A stretch of DNA of 64,000 bases from Eonycteris spelaea (lineage: Eukaryota; Chordata; Mammalia; Chiroptera; Pteropodidae): contig PUFA01000289.1 in assembly GCA_003508835.1 (NCBI GenBank), positions 930,001-994,000 of the forward strand, given 5' to 3'. A program made the translations under genes and the position numbers. Positions 31,895-43,510 of this stretch are shown here, piece after piece; position 1 is the stretch's first letter, and each line of letters begins with the position of its first letter. Below the pieces are notes generated by a model. It ran no database searches, was not told the DNA's origin, and worked only from the letters and a program-made list of their open reading frames with translations.

Positions 31895-32093
31895 TTATTT
31901 AGGCAAGGCAACCCTTGGTTAACCTCACAGATTGCAAAGACCTTGTCAGTTTACAATCCCTTATTTTTTATTTTTTACGCCTACAGTGCCTGGTCTTTCT
32001 AATGATCTCCCACTAAGCACTAACCAGGCCTGATGCTGCTTAGCTTCCGAAATCAGACGGGATTGGGCTTGTTCAGGGTGGCATGGCCATAGA
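31895..32093 (-). mobile_element. 5S rRNA-derived SINE, long form
   Basis: Read on the - strand, the copy begins with a degenerate 5S rRNA (CTATGGCCATGCCACCCTGA, then a box-A-like stretch, AAGCAGCATCAGGCCTGGTT) and ends in a tail with TAAGGGATTGTAAACTG, GGTTAACCAAGGGTTGCC and an A-rich end. Possible target-site copies TGATTTTTT flank it (about 31888 and 32094). The head matches the 5S gene too poorly, and with a tail attached, to be a working 5S gene. This long tail is shared with the copy at 63183. 5S-derived SINEs of short and long type are described from fruit bats. Confidence 0.88.
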
Positions 32094-32877
32094 TGATTTT
32101 TTTGTTCTAGTGTGAGAGATATTTATTTGCTTGACTTCTCAAAAGCATTGTCTTATTGACCTGTAAAGAGTTATTCTTTCAAAACTCTAGCTTCAGAGAA
32201 CCCTGTGCTTCTCTAGAAAGTTACATTACTGATGTTCAGGAGTTTATCAAAATTGGACCTTTAAGCATTCACGTTTTAAAATTATTGTGAATGAATATGT
32301 TTCCAACAGGAAAGAACAATGATGTAAAAATTAGAAGCAAAAAATTATTTAGTTTGTTTCTTCTAAACTTGTCTCTTCCTCCTTCTGGTTCTCCCACCCT
32401 TTGTCACCTCTCTCTTGCTGCAAAATACCTTTGTCCTTCATCTTTCAGAGAGAATTCCAGATGACAACAGAACAGTCCACCTGAGTGAGAGGAAAAAGTG
32501 ACTCTCTGGCACATATTCTAGCAGTTTAATGGAGAGGGACACAGGACTACGATTTCACTGCCAGTGTTCCAAAATGCAGTTGTTGGGGTGTGGGGGCAGG
32601 TGGTCATGTGGGCCCTGTTTAGCAAGCATTGCTTCCCAATTTCCAAATAGCAGGAAGGATTTCTCCATAACCATCCAGTAGTTACAGAGATGCAGTTCAG
32701 AAGGACAGAGAATTCAAGGCATGACTAGTTAAATGCTTTTCTTTACCATTTTTTCCCCCACTAAGGTGCATCCTGCATAGCAGACACATATCTGTGGAAA
32801 AGGCCAGGCAGGCATGAGGGCTTGAGAAGGGAACATTTTTACACAGTCCCAAATTTCCAATATTCAATCATCTCACA

Positions 32878-32905
32878 AACAAAAACAAAAACAAAAACAA
32901 AAAAA
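32878..32905. repeat. (AAAAAC)n simple repeat
   Basis: Four six-base units of the CAAAAA type followed by an A run, in the presumed ARHGAP24 3' UTR. Confidence 0.85.
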
Positions 32906-33536
32906 ACTGGGCAATGTTAAGGGAAGAATTTAAAAGTTCCTGGTAATTCCCTCAGATTTTATAAAATTATTTACATTTCTCTTTTTGGTCATGGTAGAGT
33001 CTATTGGCACAAATAGCACAGCCACAAAGTATTCTTTTGCTTTTAATAAGTCATCTTATATATATTTATATATTTTTATATATCTGCTTATCTTCATTTC
33101 CTCAGCAAAAAGGGAAATAAAAATATTGATCTATAAAATAAGCTGATGATAACACAATGCCAAAAATAGCTTATGTTAAGTGCAAGGGGTGAAGCTTGAA
33201 AGCAAGCTAAATTGCAACAACATATTGATTTAACGTTTTAAATACAAGACTTGCAATAAAATAATTCTCGAGATATGCTTCTCATTTTTAGTTTACTTTT
33301 TAAAAACTACTCTCTATACACATATCCAGTTGTAACACTTGACAGTAGCATATGGGGCATGATATAACTTTGGTACACATTGTAAATATGGATGGGCCAT
33401 GTCTGTAAATGATATTCCTTCACCAGTTAGACCACTGTACAGCCAGGTGACCAGCCACCTGATCCCATGTAATGTTTCTACCAGAACCCCCCAGAGTCTG
33501 TCCCAGATCCATCAGAGACAGCGCGCGACAGCAAGC

Positions 33537-33779
33537 TCACTGGATCCATATAGTGTTTCCTCTCTCGGTTCTCCTGGGTTCCACTGTCAGCTCCCAAACG
33601 TGGAAAAAAACTGCTCCATTTCTTTCTGAAGCATGTCATTTCTTTTCTCAGCATCTTCTTTGGCTCGCTCAGCATTTCGCATCTTGATTTCGATCATCGT
33701 AAACTTTTTCCTTTCTTGATCCAGTTCATCATGGAGGCTCATCATTTCTGTCTCCAAAGTCAAGTTTCGCTGTTCTAAG
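33537..33779 (-). CDS. ARHGAP24: ARHGAP24 (FilGAP) last coding exon, C-terminal coiled coil, with apparent frameshift
   Basis: After acceptor CCCTTGTAG the exon reads LEQRNLTLETEMMSLHDELD and on to KEMEQFFSTFG, matching the C-terminal coiled coil of human FilGAP (about residues 669-730). This region binds filamin A and mediates dimerisation (literature). As written, the frame runs into TGA at 33587-33589. The expected tail, ELTVEPRR...NTIWIQ with TGA at 33537-33539, is present but one base out of frame. So one base is missing near 33592-33596, or this allele loses the last 18 residues or so. The splice acceptor and the upstream phase (AG + C for serine) are normal. Confidence 0.93.
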
Positions 33780-35504
33780 CTACAAGGGAGAGGGAGAGAA
33801 TAAAAGATAAAGTGACTTTATTTACTTGCAATATGAGAGGGATACAAATATCCTCTAAACTGTCTCTGCAAAGCTTAGGACATTGGAATGAGCCCTTTCA
33901 AATCAGTGAAGCAAGGTCTAATGATTTAAAGTCCCTCCCCCCCCCAATTATTTATTACCATTTTGACAAGAAGACCCCAAGACCTCTCTTGGAAGCACTT
34001 AGTTGTCATTTGATAGTGAAAGTATAAATGTGAGCACAGAGAAGCCAGAGATCAATGTCCTGTAGCACACAATGTAAAAGAGGGAGGCAGCCCAAACCAC
34101 AAGGCTTCCTGGATCATTAAATATAAATTGGGCTTTACGAAAAGAGGGGGAAAGCCCAAGAAAGGTGGAAGAATCATTTGCTTTCTATCAGAGGAAAAAT
34201 GATAGTGAAAATGGCATTGCTAGAGTCCACTGCTAAGAACGAACTTCTCTGGCATATAGGAGTCACAGCTTCTAAAAGTGGTGTCAAAAGTAGCCATCTT
34301 ACACTGACAAGAGAGGTAGAGATTACGTGTGTTGAATAAGTAATCCACCTGACATTTTGTGACAATGGAGTCCATCCATGTAACCTGCTATCCAAATTAC
34401 TGCCTTCCAAATTAATAACATTTTAGGATCTCTAGAGGTATATTACTATAGATTGATAGCTGTATATTTTAGGATAATTGTATAATTTTAGATAACTTCC
34501 TTAAAAACAGTTTTCTTCATAATTGCTCAGTTCTAAAAATAACTTATTGTTGTTCAAAGAGTATTAGTACTTATTTAATATAAGATGAATCTATATAACA
34601 GTTGACTTTTTAATTTTTCCCCTTCTGAGCTCAAGTTCCCAGGATATGTATGGATTTATTATACCACTGAAATTAGACAGGCTAATGTGTGTGTACCTCT
34701 CAGAAATCTGATTATTTTAATAACAATTAGAAACTAAAATCTCAATTATTTTTCTGTTTTGAAATAAATTAATTCACATATCTTGATATTTCATCCATAT
34801 AATAACAAACACTTAAAATAAATATTCTCCTTCTGAAAGTAACTAGAATTTTTTAAAAATTATTTTTCGTATTCTATAAGTAGTTTAGAAGGCTATTTTG
34901 ATTCTATGATCACATTTTCATATAACCACCTGGCAGTGTGCTGGTTGCAACCCAGAATTATTCTATAATATATATTCTTTGCTTTCAAAGCTATTTATTT
35001 TAGAATTAAAATGCTGAAAGGAACTTGAGCTTAAATACCAGGTAAGACAATGCTTTAATATATATATATATGTTGATGCATTTGAATGTACCAGGCACTT
35101 GTATGAAACTTTCAGGATTCTAATGGACTGAATTAAATACAGAAAGAACCCCTCCCACTGCAAACACAGAGCCATACTAGAAAAATCTACAATAAAAATA
35201 TTTTAAAATACATAGCCAAGGTTAAAAGAAATAAAAGAGCATCTTCAGATATTATAACTGAGGTAGGAATTCAAATTTAGAACATTAAGTGGAAACAGAA
35301 GGGGTATTGGTCCTCTGGACAGAGGCCCTAGAGGCTAGAACTAGTTTTTACTTTTCACATGGGGGGAAGAGGTCTTCAGTATAAGAAAGGCAGAAAGTGG
35401 AAAGTATTCAAATGAAAGTTTATATAACATCGATTATTTTTATAAAGAAGGGACTGCAAAAACTCCACTCATGGGCTGAGTAAAGAGTCAGAATTGAATC
35501 AGCA

Positions 35505-36490
35505 AAATTAAAAACCAGTCTTTAATATATTTTTGGCTATGTCTCCTCTGGTAAAGGCCACCAAAGCAAAAATAAACAAATGGGAATACATCACACTTAA
35601 AAGATTTTGCAGAACGAAAGAAGCCACGAACAAGAATAAAAGGCAACGTATTGAATAGAAGAAGATATTTTCAAATGACATATTTGATAAGGGGTTAACA
35701 TCCAAAAAGACAATAAATAACAGTGGAGGAAAGGGGACTCTTGTGTACTGTTGGTAGGATTATAAACTAGGTGTAGTCACTATGGGAAACAGTATGACAA
35801 TTCCTCAAAAAATTAAAAATAGAACTATTATATGATACAGCAATTCCTCCTCTGGGTATTTATCCAAAGAAAACAAAAACACTAATTTGAAAAGATATAT
35901 ATACCTCTATATTCATTACAGCATTTTTTACAATATCCAAGATATGGAAGCAATATAGGTGTTCATTGATAAATGGATGAAGATGTGAGCTATATACACA
36001 CTCATACACACACAATGGAATATTACTCAGCTATAAAAAGGAATAAAATCTTTGCATTTGCAACAACATGGACGGACCTATAGAGTATTATGTTAAGTGA
36101 AATAAGTCAGACAGAGAAAGAAAAATACTATAGGATTATACCTACATGTGGAATCTAAAAAATAAATCAAATGAACAAACAAAACAGAAACGAACTCACA
36201 GATACAGAGAACAAACTCATGGCTGTCAGAGGGGATGGAAGTGGAGGGATAAGCAAAAAAGAGAAGGGTGTGAAAAAGTACAAATTTTCAGTTATAAAAT
36301 AAGTCACTGTAATGTAATGTAAAGTACAGAGAATCTAGTAATATCATAATAACTATGTACAGTGACAGATAGTTACTAGACTTACTGCGGTGACTTACTT
36401 CATAAGGTACATAAATATTGAATAACTATGTTGTATGCCCAAAACTAACATAATATTGTATGCCAACTGAAATTAAAAATAAATTTTAAA
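35505..36490 (+). mobile_element. L1 3' fragment with internal deletion, sense
   Basis: ORF2-end wording occurs in order: CCAAAGCAAAAATAAACAAA, TTTGATAAGGGGTTAACATC, AACAGTATGACAATTCC, GGGTATTTATCCAAAGAAAA, ACAATGGAATATTACTCAGC and ACATGTGGAATCTAAAAAAT, followed by a 3' UTR that resembles 42105-42300. About 200 bases of expected ORF2 are missing near 35715. It lies antisense to ARHGAP24. Confidence 0.88.
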
Positions 36491-37329
36491 AGAGAAGAAC
36501 AAATTAATAAACTGGAAAACAGTTCTGAGAAATATTATCCAGAATTCCTCACAGAATAAGAAAAATAAAAATTTAATGTAATAAAGAGAGGTTAACAGAG
36601 ATGGAGAATGGATTAAGAAGGTTCAATATACTTTAATAAAGATTGTAGAAAGGGAAAATTGAGAAAATGAGAGAGATTAAATAAATAAAATGGTCATGGA
36701 TAAAAATATTCCAGAATTGTAAAATATATGTCCTCATATCAAATAAACATAAAGTTTGAAAGTTAATGAAAATAACTAACAGAAAGTTACTAATCAAAAT
36801 AAAAATGACATAGTAATATTAATATCAGAATAAATAGACTTTCAGGCAAAAAAGCATTATTACAATTAATGAAGACCATTGCTTAATGATAAAAGAATAA
36901 TTCATCAAGGAGATATACATAATTCTGAACTTTTCTTCACCAAGCAGTATAGCCTCAAATTATTCAATATAAAATATAACAGAATTATTAAAAGAAATTG
37001 ATAAATCTACAAAAATTAGGAGTTTTTAAAATATCTTTGTCAGAAATTATAATCTGCCCGATAAAAATTAGGAGAAATATAAAAGATTTTAACAACTTGA
37101 TTAGCAGACTTGATCTACTGGTCATATGTAGAATCTTAAACCAATAATAGGAGAATAAATAGTTTTTACCAGACCAAATAATTGATATCATAAAAATAAA
37201 CTTCTCTGACCACAATACAATAAAAATAGAAATTAACTGGGGTAGTGAGGGGAAATAATACTGAACTCACATGTTTAAAAACTAAACAAACAAACAAACA
37301 TATTTATCAATGATTTGATAAAGTAAAAT

Positions 37330-37450
37330 ATTATCTATCATCTATCTATCTACCTACCTACCTATCATCTATTTATCGTCTATTGAGCCATCTAGATATA
37401 TATCTATATCTATACATGTATATGTATTTATGAATGTATGTATGTGTGAT
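37330..37450. repeat. (CTAT)n / (CTAC)n simple repeat
   Basis: TATCTATCATCTATCTATCT followed by ACCTACCTACC, ATATATCTATATC and TGAATGTATGTATG: decaying tetranucleotide repeat. Confidence 0.85.
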
Positions 37451-38269
37451 CTACCTATGTAAGCCTCAATACATGTAGGTGGAGTTAAAAAGGAATTGAA
37501 AGAGAAATGTAAACAGGAAACAGTAAGTAGAACAACTATCCCTCACATTTCTGTGGCTTGGGCATGAGGTAGCTTCTCTGCCCTACTGTCTTATGGACCT
37601 CTCCCTTTGCCTGTCAGGTGGGTAAGAATGCTACAGTGAAAGGGCCCAGTAAGATGACACTCTTTTAGAAAGTTTTATTATTTCATCAAAGTCTCTGAAA
37701 TGCACCAAAGACTCAGAACATAAATGTATCACGGATATAAGTGAATGTGTATATCTGCAGCCATTCAGAATGGTAACTTATTTTCTATCCAACTGCAAGT
37801 TTCAATTGTTACTTCTTGCTTCCCAGTGCTAAATGCTAATTTATCATCATGCACTGGCAGCAATTCAGAGTTCTGGTAGCCAGCGGTTCTAAAAACTATA
37901 TTAAGAAAGAAGAGTAATCTTGTAAGATGATGACACTATTTCTCTTTTTAAGTCTCTTGTACCTCGGCATTATATAGAAAAAATTCAGACCAAGTTTGCA
38001 TTCAATGAAGTTTTCAAAAACTACTTTCTAAGAAAGTAATTTATCAATCTAACATATAAATCGTATTTTATTTATTTTAATCTAAAATAGCTCTTGAAAA
38101 TATGTATCTTTTGGCCTGGCAATTGATAAATGGACGGGAAAGAGTAAAATAAATTAAAGTCAATTTTATATTTAAAAAAGAAACCTTGTGGGGTTTGGAG
38201 CCGTAGAAGCCGCTGAAACAGGACAAAGACTGACGTTCACAAGCTAGAGGACCCTAGAATGCCCGTGCA

Positions 38270-38410
38270 GAAAGAGGCTCACTAAGGCACACAGCCTGAG
38301 GCAGGGACCGAGATTGCTAGGTGGGCTCCCTCCCGCTGCACTGAGCCTCAAACCTTCTCCTGACTGGGAAATTCAATGTCCTTTCCATTACACCACACTG
38401 AGAGGTGAAC
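38270..38410 (-). mobile_element. MIR remnant, antisense
   Basis: GAGGCTCACTAAGGCACACA and the end CCTTTCCATTACACCACACT match the reversed MIR 5' part ('cttt ccactacaccacgctg' type). Confidence 0.6.
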
Positions 38411-38719
38411 ATCAAAGCAATCAGTTTTGTCAGTTCTGTGACCTCAGTGAAACACGGGTGTGGTGACTTTCAGGCTTCCAGCATAAGATAATATTTGTGA
38501 GTCCTATGTTCCATTCTCTGTATTTCTGCCTCTCCAGTCCATGGAACACCTGCTAGGGGCACTGTGAACACAGGACACTCAGCCAATGTCCTTTATCTTG
38601 CCTGGGTTGTTTCCCTGGAGAAGTTGCTAAGCAAACTTCTACTTTGATCATCTTATGAGAAGATGTAAAGTGACATAAATTAGGTTTTAGCATAGCTGTT
38701 TCCTTATAAATCATAGTTT

Positions 38720-39160
38720 TTGCTCCCCATTTAGACTACAATTTTCCTTGTCCATATGAGCATACTTCATGTCATCACCATTCTCAAAAACCTCCATAGA
38801 TTCCCATCTCAGAGTAAAAGCCCAAGACTTAAAATCTCCAAGGCCCTGTCGCCTGGCTCGTGACCTCCCCGGGCTCCTGTTCATCTCGTCTCAGGGCATT
38901 TCCACTGGCTCTTCCAGCAGGTATCTGTACAGCTTTCTCTTTAACCTCCTACACTTAAAATTACACCCCACCAACACTTCTAGCCCTCTCCCCTAAGTCT
39001 TCTACTTAGCATGGGGTCTATTTTACTCATTTATCCGTCTGCTCCAGTACAATGGAAGCTTCTTCCATCAGAGCTGAGGTTATGTCTGTTTCAGTCACTG
39101 TTGAATCCTCAGGGCCTGGAACTGAGCTTAGCAGATAGCAAACATGCTCTCAGCATTCAA
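38720..39160 (+). mobile_element. L2 LINE 3' fragment, sense
   Basis: CCTCCATAGATTCCCATCTC, AGAGTAAAAGCCCAAGACTT, CAAGGCCCTGTCGCCTGGCT, CAGGGCATTTCCACTGGCTC, CAATGGAAGCTTCTTCCATC and CAGGGCCTGGAACTGAGCTT follow the L2 3' region closely. The 75-codon open frame at 38769-38996 is inside it. Confidence 0.85.
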
Positions 39161-39329
39161 CAATCAAAAGAATAAAAAAAGGGTCTGTTTATTTCTACAA
39201 CTTTCTTTACCCTTATTTCATCCTTTTCCTATCCGTGAAAACAGGCTCCCTAGTCTCCAGTCATCCCTTCGCATCTCCTCTCTTTCCGCCCTCTAGCACA
39301 AATCCACCTATTTTATAATGAGGCAGCAT

Positions 39330-39550
39330 TATTGAGCACCTCTCCTGTGCCGGGGACAATGCTCAATGATTTCTTATACACTTTTGAGGTAAATACTACC
39401 AGTCTTTCAATGTTTCGCATTAAGAAACCAAGGATCACAGAGAGAGAGTGAATTCGCCCTGACTCTCACGGCTTACCAACGATGACGCTAAGGCTTGAAT
39501 TCGGGTCTCTGGCTCTGGAACGAGCACATTTAACCCTCTGCCTGAGCCTG
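39330..39550 (-). mobile_element. MIR remnant, antisense
   Basis: CATTATTGAGCACCTCTCCT, GCATTAAGAAACCAAGGATC, AGGCTTGAATTCGGGTCTCT and CATTTAACCCTCTGCCTGAG follow the reversed MIR. It ends about 50 bases from the large ARHGAP24 exon. Confidence 0.75.
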
Positions 39551-39607
39551 GCCTACAGCAGGCGTCTGTGGCACTCCTAGCAGTTACGAGCTCCGGATTT
39601 TCCTCAC

Positions 39608-40684
39608 CTCTTTATCTTGGACTCGTATTCTATCTTCTGTTTGGTCATTTCCTGTTTCAGGCTGGACACTAAACTGTGCAGTGCACTGTGGTTGCTGGTG
39701 TTGTTGCCCACAAATGTCTCGCTGTTGTCGCTGCTGCTGGTGGCACGACTGCTTCGACCTCCCACACTCCTCCGGTCACTTTTGTTTTCATAGTCCCCAG
39801 GGTGGGAAAGATCGTCCTGTGGGGGCCCATCCAAAATAGGGTCTTCAAAGTTCCCACCATAGAAGTCTTGTTCCGGGCAGGTGGTGGTGGAGGAGCGACA
39901 GGAGTTGGAATTCTCTGGGAGGGAGATTTCACAGGAGGATGTGGACCAGGTGGCACTGTCAACACTCTGTTTGTCATCAAGGTTCATCATGGAAAACTGC
40001 TGATGGACGTTATCATAGGTGGAGAGCCTGTTGTGCTGGCCTGACTCTCCTGCTTGTTCCTTCTGCTTGTTGTCTCTCAGGGTCACATAGCCGTTGGGCA
40101 GCCAGCTCATGCTGCGACCATTCATGGGGTTCCCAAGTGTGTCAGTGTTTAAAACGCCCATTCTCACGGTTCCATTCTGTACACTGTGGGTGCCCATTTT
40201 GGTACCAGATCCCTTCAGTGAAGAGGTCCTTCTGGCCTGTAAGCTCCCATTAGGAGTGGTTTGGGTTTTCTCAAGACCTTCTGCATTACTGTTGCTGAAG
40301 GACCCATTGGTGACAATCCCACTGCCCTTATTGAAAGCAGGATTCTTTTTGACGTAGGAGGGGGGCTCCTAGAGACATCCAGCTTGTGAATGCTGTTCCT
40401 TGGGCTGTTGGTTTTGCTGCCGGACAGGGCTGTGGGGGATCCATTATCCATGCCACTTCTCTGGGGAGACTCGGACTTGTCCCAAGAGCACTGCCTACCA
40501 GGACTGTCCTTGGTATTATTGTTCTCTTTGTTCTGTAGCTGACCCATAGTGGCTTTCTTCTGAACTTCATTGTTGTTGTTGCTCACTCCATCTTGGGGCT
40601 TGCTTTGCAGTTCTGCATCTTTGGGGAAAAGGTGATCATGTTCACTAATCATTACTGACATCAATTGCTGGACCACCACGGTAC
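39608..40684 (-). CDS. ARHGAP24: ARHGAP24 (FilGAP) large exon: end of RhoGAP domain and disordered linker, one-base frameshift
   Basis: The exon starts after TTCCAG with GTVVVQQLMSVMISEHDHLF (last RhoGAP helix) and runs through a Ser/Asn-rich linker to QEMTKQKIEYESK, equal to human residues of about 310-668. The linker carries the region phosphorylated by ROCK in human (literature). The donor is AG|GTGAGG. Frame is continuous from 40684 to about 40366 and again from about 40359 to 39608, but the two parts differ by one base at a C6 run on the coding strand (G6 at 40360-40365). The exon is 1077 bases; its flanking phases (2 and 2) require 1078. Downstream residues are highly conserved, so the deletion is recent or a sequencing error. 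Open frames on the + strand here are shadows. Confidence 0.95.
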
Positions 40685-40847
40685 CTGGAATTGCATAGAA
40701 AATGAAGTAGTATGAGTAAAATAGTTTTGATTTATCTCCCATTTTGAAAGTGACTCTTAAGCAACCACATTCAGGTGAACATTCAGAATTGTTATTAACA
40801 GTGTTGAACTACATTCTTCATGATGATAATAGCAATAGAAGCTAAAT

Positions 40848-41065
40848 TTTTTTGAGCATTTACTATGTGTCATGAACTGTACCAACCACTTTACTTTTGT
40901 TAGTTTAGATTTTAAAATAAATCTGTAAATATGTAGTTATTATCATTTTTGTATTGTAAGTTTAAATAACTTGACTAAGGTCACAAAGCTATTAAGGAGC
41001 CAACTCAGGGCTTGAATCCAGAGTTAGCTAGTTCCAAAGACCCAGCTCTTGATCATTATACAACA
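40848..41065 (-). mobile_element. MIR remnant, antisense
   Basis: TTGAGCATTTACTATGTGTC, AACTTGACTAAGGTCACAAA, GCTATTAAGGAGCCAACTCA and CTCTTGATCATTATACAAC follow the reversed MIR over nearly its full length. Confidence 0.8.
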
Positions 41066-42104
41066 TCCTTGCAAGTTAGACATTTAATTATGAGAACTGT
41101 TCCTCAGGAGGAGGTCACTTCCTCTCATTTGACAATTGCCCCAAACGATCAAGACATTTTAGTGGCATCGCTAAGTGAAAACATATTGTCTATCTTTGAC
41201 AATTGTCTGTCTGCAAGGCGATAAAGTTCCATATGACTTTTGTTCACTAGTGAAAAGCTTCAGGGCATTTTAAGTGACATCAGCCAGAATGTGTAATAAG
41301 GACCTCCAAAATTTCTCCCCAAAAATGTTCTGAATCAACATTTTCAGAAATATGGAACTTAACTAAAGGATTGTTGCTATCTGGAGAGAGTTTATACAAG
41401 AGAAATGGTTGAATCTCAGTAATAACAGCAAGCTCTGTGATATTTTAACTTTTCCTGTTTCCATTTTCCTCTCCCTAGCTATGCAATTGCCTTGAAAACA
41501 TCCCAATATCTCACAATCGCAGTGGTAACCAGCAGTCTGGAAGCGCCTGGAATAGGGAGAATAGGGTTAGAACTCCTTTAAAGCACCATTCCCAGGGATT
41601 TTCATTGTTTGACCTGTTTGGTAGTGGCCTGGAAGACCCAAAAAATGAGGCCTGCACTCATTTTATCTGAATAGGAATTTGACCAGTGTTAACAGCATTT
41701 TTCTCAGTTATGCACCAAATACAATGTAGGGCTTTTTAGTTTAACATCACGATTGCCTCAAGCAATGAATAACAGTTGGGACAAACAACAGACTAACCAA
41801 AAATCTTTTTTAAAAAGTTTGAGGAATGGGATTTCCATAGGAGGTTTTAAAGCTCTGATATATTCCTAGGTATCTAGAAGACTACATGCATGCTTAGGGT
41901 TATGTGCATGTCCAATGCTGTGTTATTGCTTGGAAAGAAACTGAGAAGTCCCTCGTCTCTCACCTCTGACTGATTTTGAGACTCTGCACAAGCAAAAATT
42001 GAAGGCTAAGGCAGAGTTATAAATTGCTTGGCTGAGTGTTGGAGGTTTGCCTTAACATGCACAGAGAGCCCTTTGGTAAAGAATGTGAGACTTACCACTG
42101 GGAG

Positions 42105-42300
42105 GTAAAGTACAGCACAGGAAATATAGTCGAAAATATTGTAATAACTATGTATAGTGCCAGGTGGGTACTAGATTAATCATAGGGAATCACTTCGTAA
42201 ATTATATAAATGTCTAACCACTATGTTGTACACCCGAAATTAATATAAAATAATATTGAATGTCAACTCTAATTGAAATTAAAATAAAAAAAATTAAACA
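42105..42300 (+). mobile_element. L1 3' UTR fragment, sense
   Basis: TAATAACTATGTATAGTGCC, CTAGATTAATCATAGGG, ACCACTATGTTGTACACCCG and the A-rich end parallel the 3' end of the L1 at 36320-36490, so both are the same or sister L1 subfamilies. Confidence 0.8.
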
Positions 42301-42419
42301 GGAAGCTTATTGGTTCTAGGCATGTAGAAACGTTTGGAAACCAAGTAGGAACTTCAGTGACCACATATGGCAAAGATTATAGGCTTTATAAAATTAGTCC
42401 AGAAAAGTAACTAAACAAA

Positions 42420-43510
42420 CAAATAAACTCTCGTGAGGGGAAGAATCTGATATCCTGAGTTCTGACGTTATTATATTATTAAAAAGTACAGTTTTCAACA
42501 AAAATTATGCACTATGCAAAGCATAAGTATGGCCCACTCACATACAGAAAAAAAAAATCAAAAACAAACAAAGAAACAAACAAAAAAAACCCAGACTCTG
42601 AGGAAGTCCAGACATGGTATTCACTAGACAATGACTTTAAATAAGATATTTTAAATATGTTCTAATAACAAAAGGAAACCATATTTAAAGAAGCCAAAGT
42701 ATAGTAACAATAATATCTCACCAAATTGGTAGATAGAAAGTATAAAAAAGAACCAGGAGATATTCTGCAGTTGAAAGGTACGATAACGGAAATTTAAAAA
42801 TAAATAAATCAGTAAAGAGTATCATCATCAGATCTGAGTAAGCAGAATAAAAAATCACCATATCTGAAGACAGGTCAAATGAGGCTACCTGGTCTACAGA
42901 ACAGAAAGGAAAAGAAATGAAAAATGAACCTGAGCCTCAGAGACCTGTGGGACACAATTAAGCATTAGGCACAATGGCAGTCCCAAGAAGAAGGGTAAAA
43001 AGAGAAATGAACAGAAAGAATATTTCAAAAAATAGTTGCTGGAATCATCCCAACTTGTTGAAAAGCATGAACATATATATCCAAGAAGCGCAGCAAATTC
43101 CAAGTCAGATAAATGCAAAAGAATCCAAACCTATATCCATCATAGTTAAACTGTCTTAAATCAAAAGCATAGAATCTTAAATGCCCAAAGAGATGCAATA
43201 CAAGTACAAAGGATTTTCAGTAAGAGTAACAGCTGGTTTCTCATCATTTCTCATTGCCAGGAGAAATGGGAGGAAATATTCAAAATGTTGAAAAAAATAC
43301 CATCAAGTAAAAATTCTATATCCAGCAAACTCATGCTTCAAAAACAGAGAGGCGATAAAGACATTCCTAGATAAACAAAAAATGAGAGAATTTGTCACTA
43401 GCAAATCTGCTCTATAAGAAATACTAAAGCTTCAGGGCATTTTCAAGAAGACGACCTTCAAGAAAGGAACTAATTTTACACGGATGAAAATACTATGGTT
43501 CCCATTTGAT
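42420..43510 (+). mobile_element. old L1 or HAL1 internal fragment, sense
   Basis: The ORF1-end/intergenic text of old L1/HAL1 is recognisable: TATATATCCAAGAAGCGCAG, CAAATTCCAAGTCAGATAAA, ACAAGTACAAAGGATTTTCA, AGTAAGAGTAACAGCTGGTT, AAAATTCTATATCCAGCAAA, CATTCCTAGATAAACAAAAA and GCTCTATAAGAAATACTAAA. The clear part begins about 42900. Frames are broken. Confidence 0.8.

Larger units (their letters stand above)
31860..33536 (-). other. ARHGAP24: ARHGAP24 3' UTR (extent inferred)
   Basis: Sequence downstream of the conserved stop. Candidate - strand poly(A) signals (TTTATT on the + strand) lie near 32122 and 31866; a 5S-derived SINE sits between them. An (A5C)n tract is at 32878-32905 and a TA-rich stretch at 33058-33085. 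Transcript end cannot be fixed from sequence. Confidence 0.45.
33780..39607 (-). other. ARHGAP24: ARHGAP24 last intron
   Basis: A 5.8-kb intron with GT and AG ends on the - strand. It holds an L1 3' fragment, a (CTAT)n tract, a sense L2 and antisense MIRs (listed separately). 36500-37300 is A-rich and resembles decayed L1 or HAL1 text (ATTCCAGAATTG, CCTCATATCAAATAAACATA). The rest shows no exon. Confidence 0.75.

Noticed and set aside
37330..37450. Short regular repeats resembling an array
   Set aside because: Plain tetranucleotide microsatellite in a mammalian intron; no spacer structure, so not CRISPR-like.
39676..40357. Long + strand open frames (122, 104 and 87 codons)
   Set aside because: They are antisense shadows of the conserved large ARHGAP24 exon; the - strand frame matches FilGAP residue by residue.
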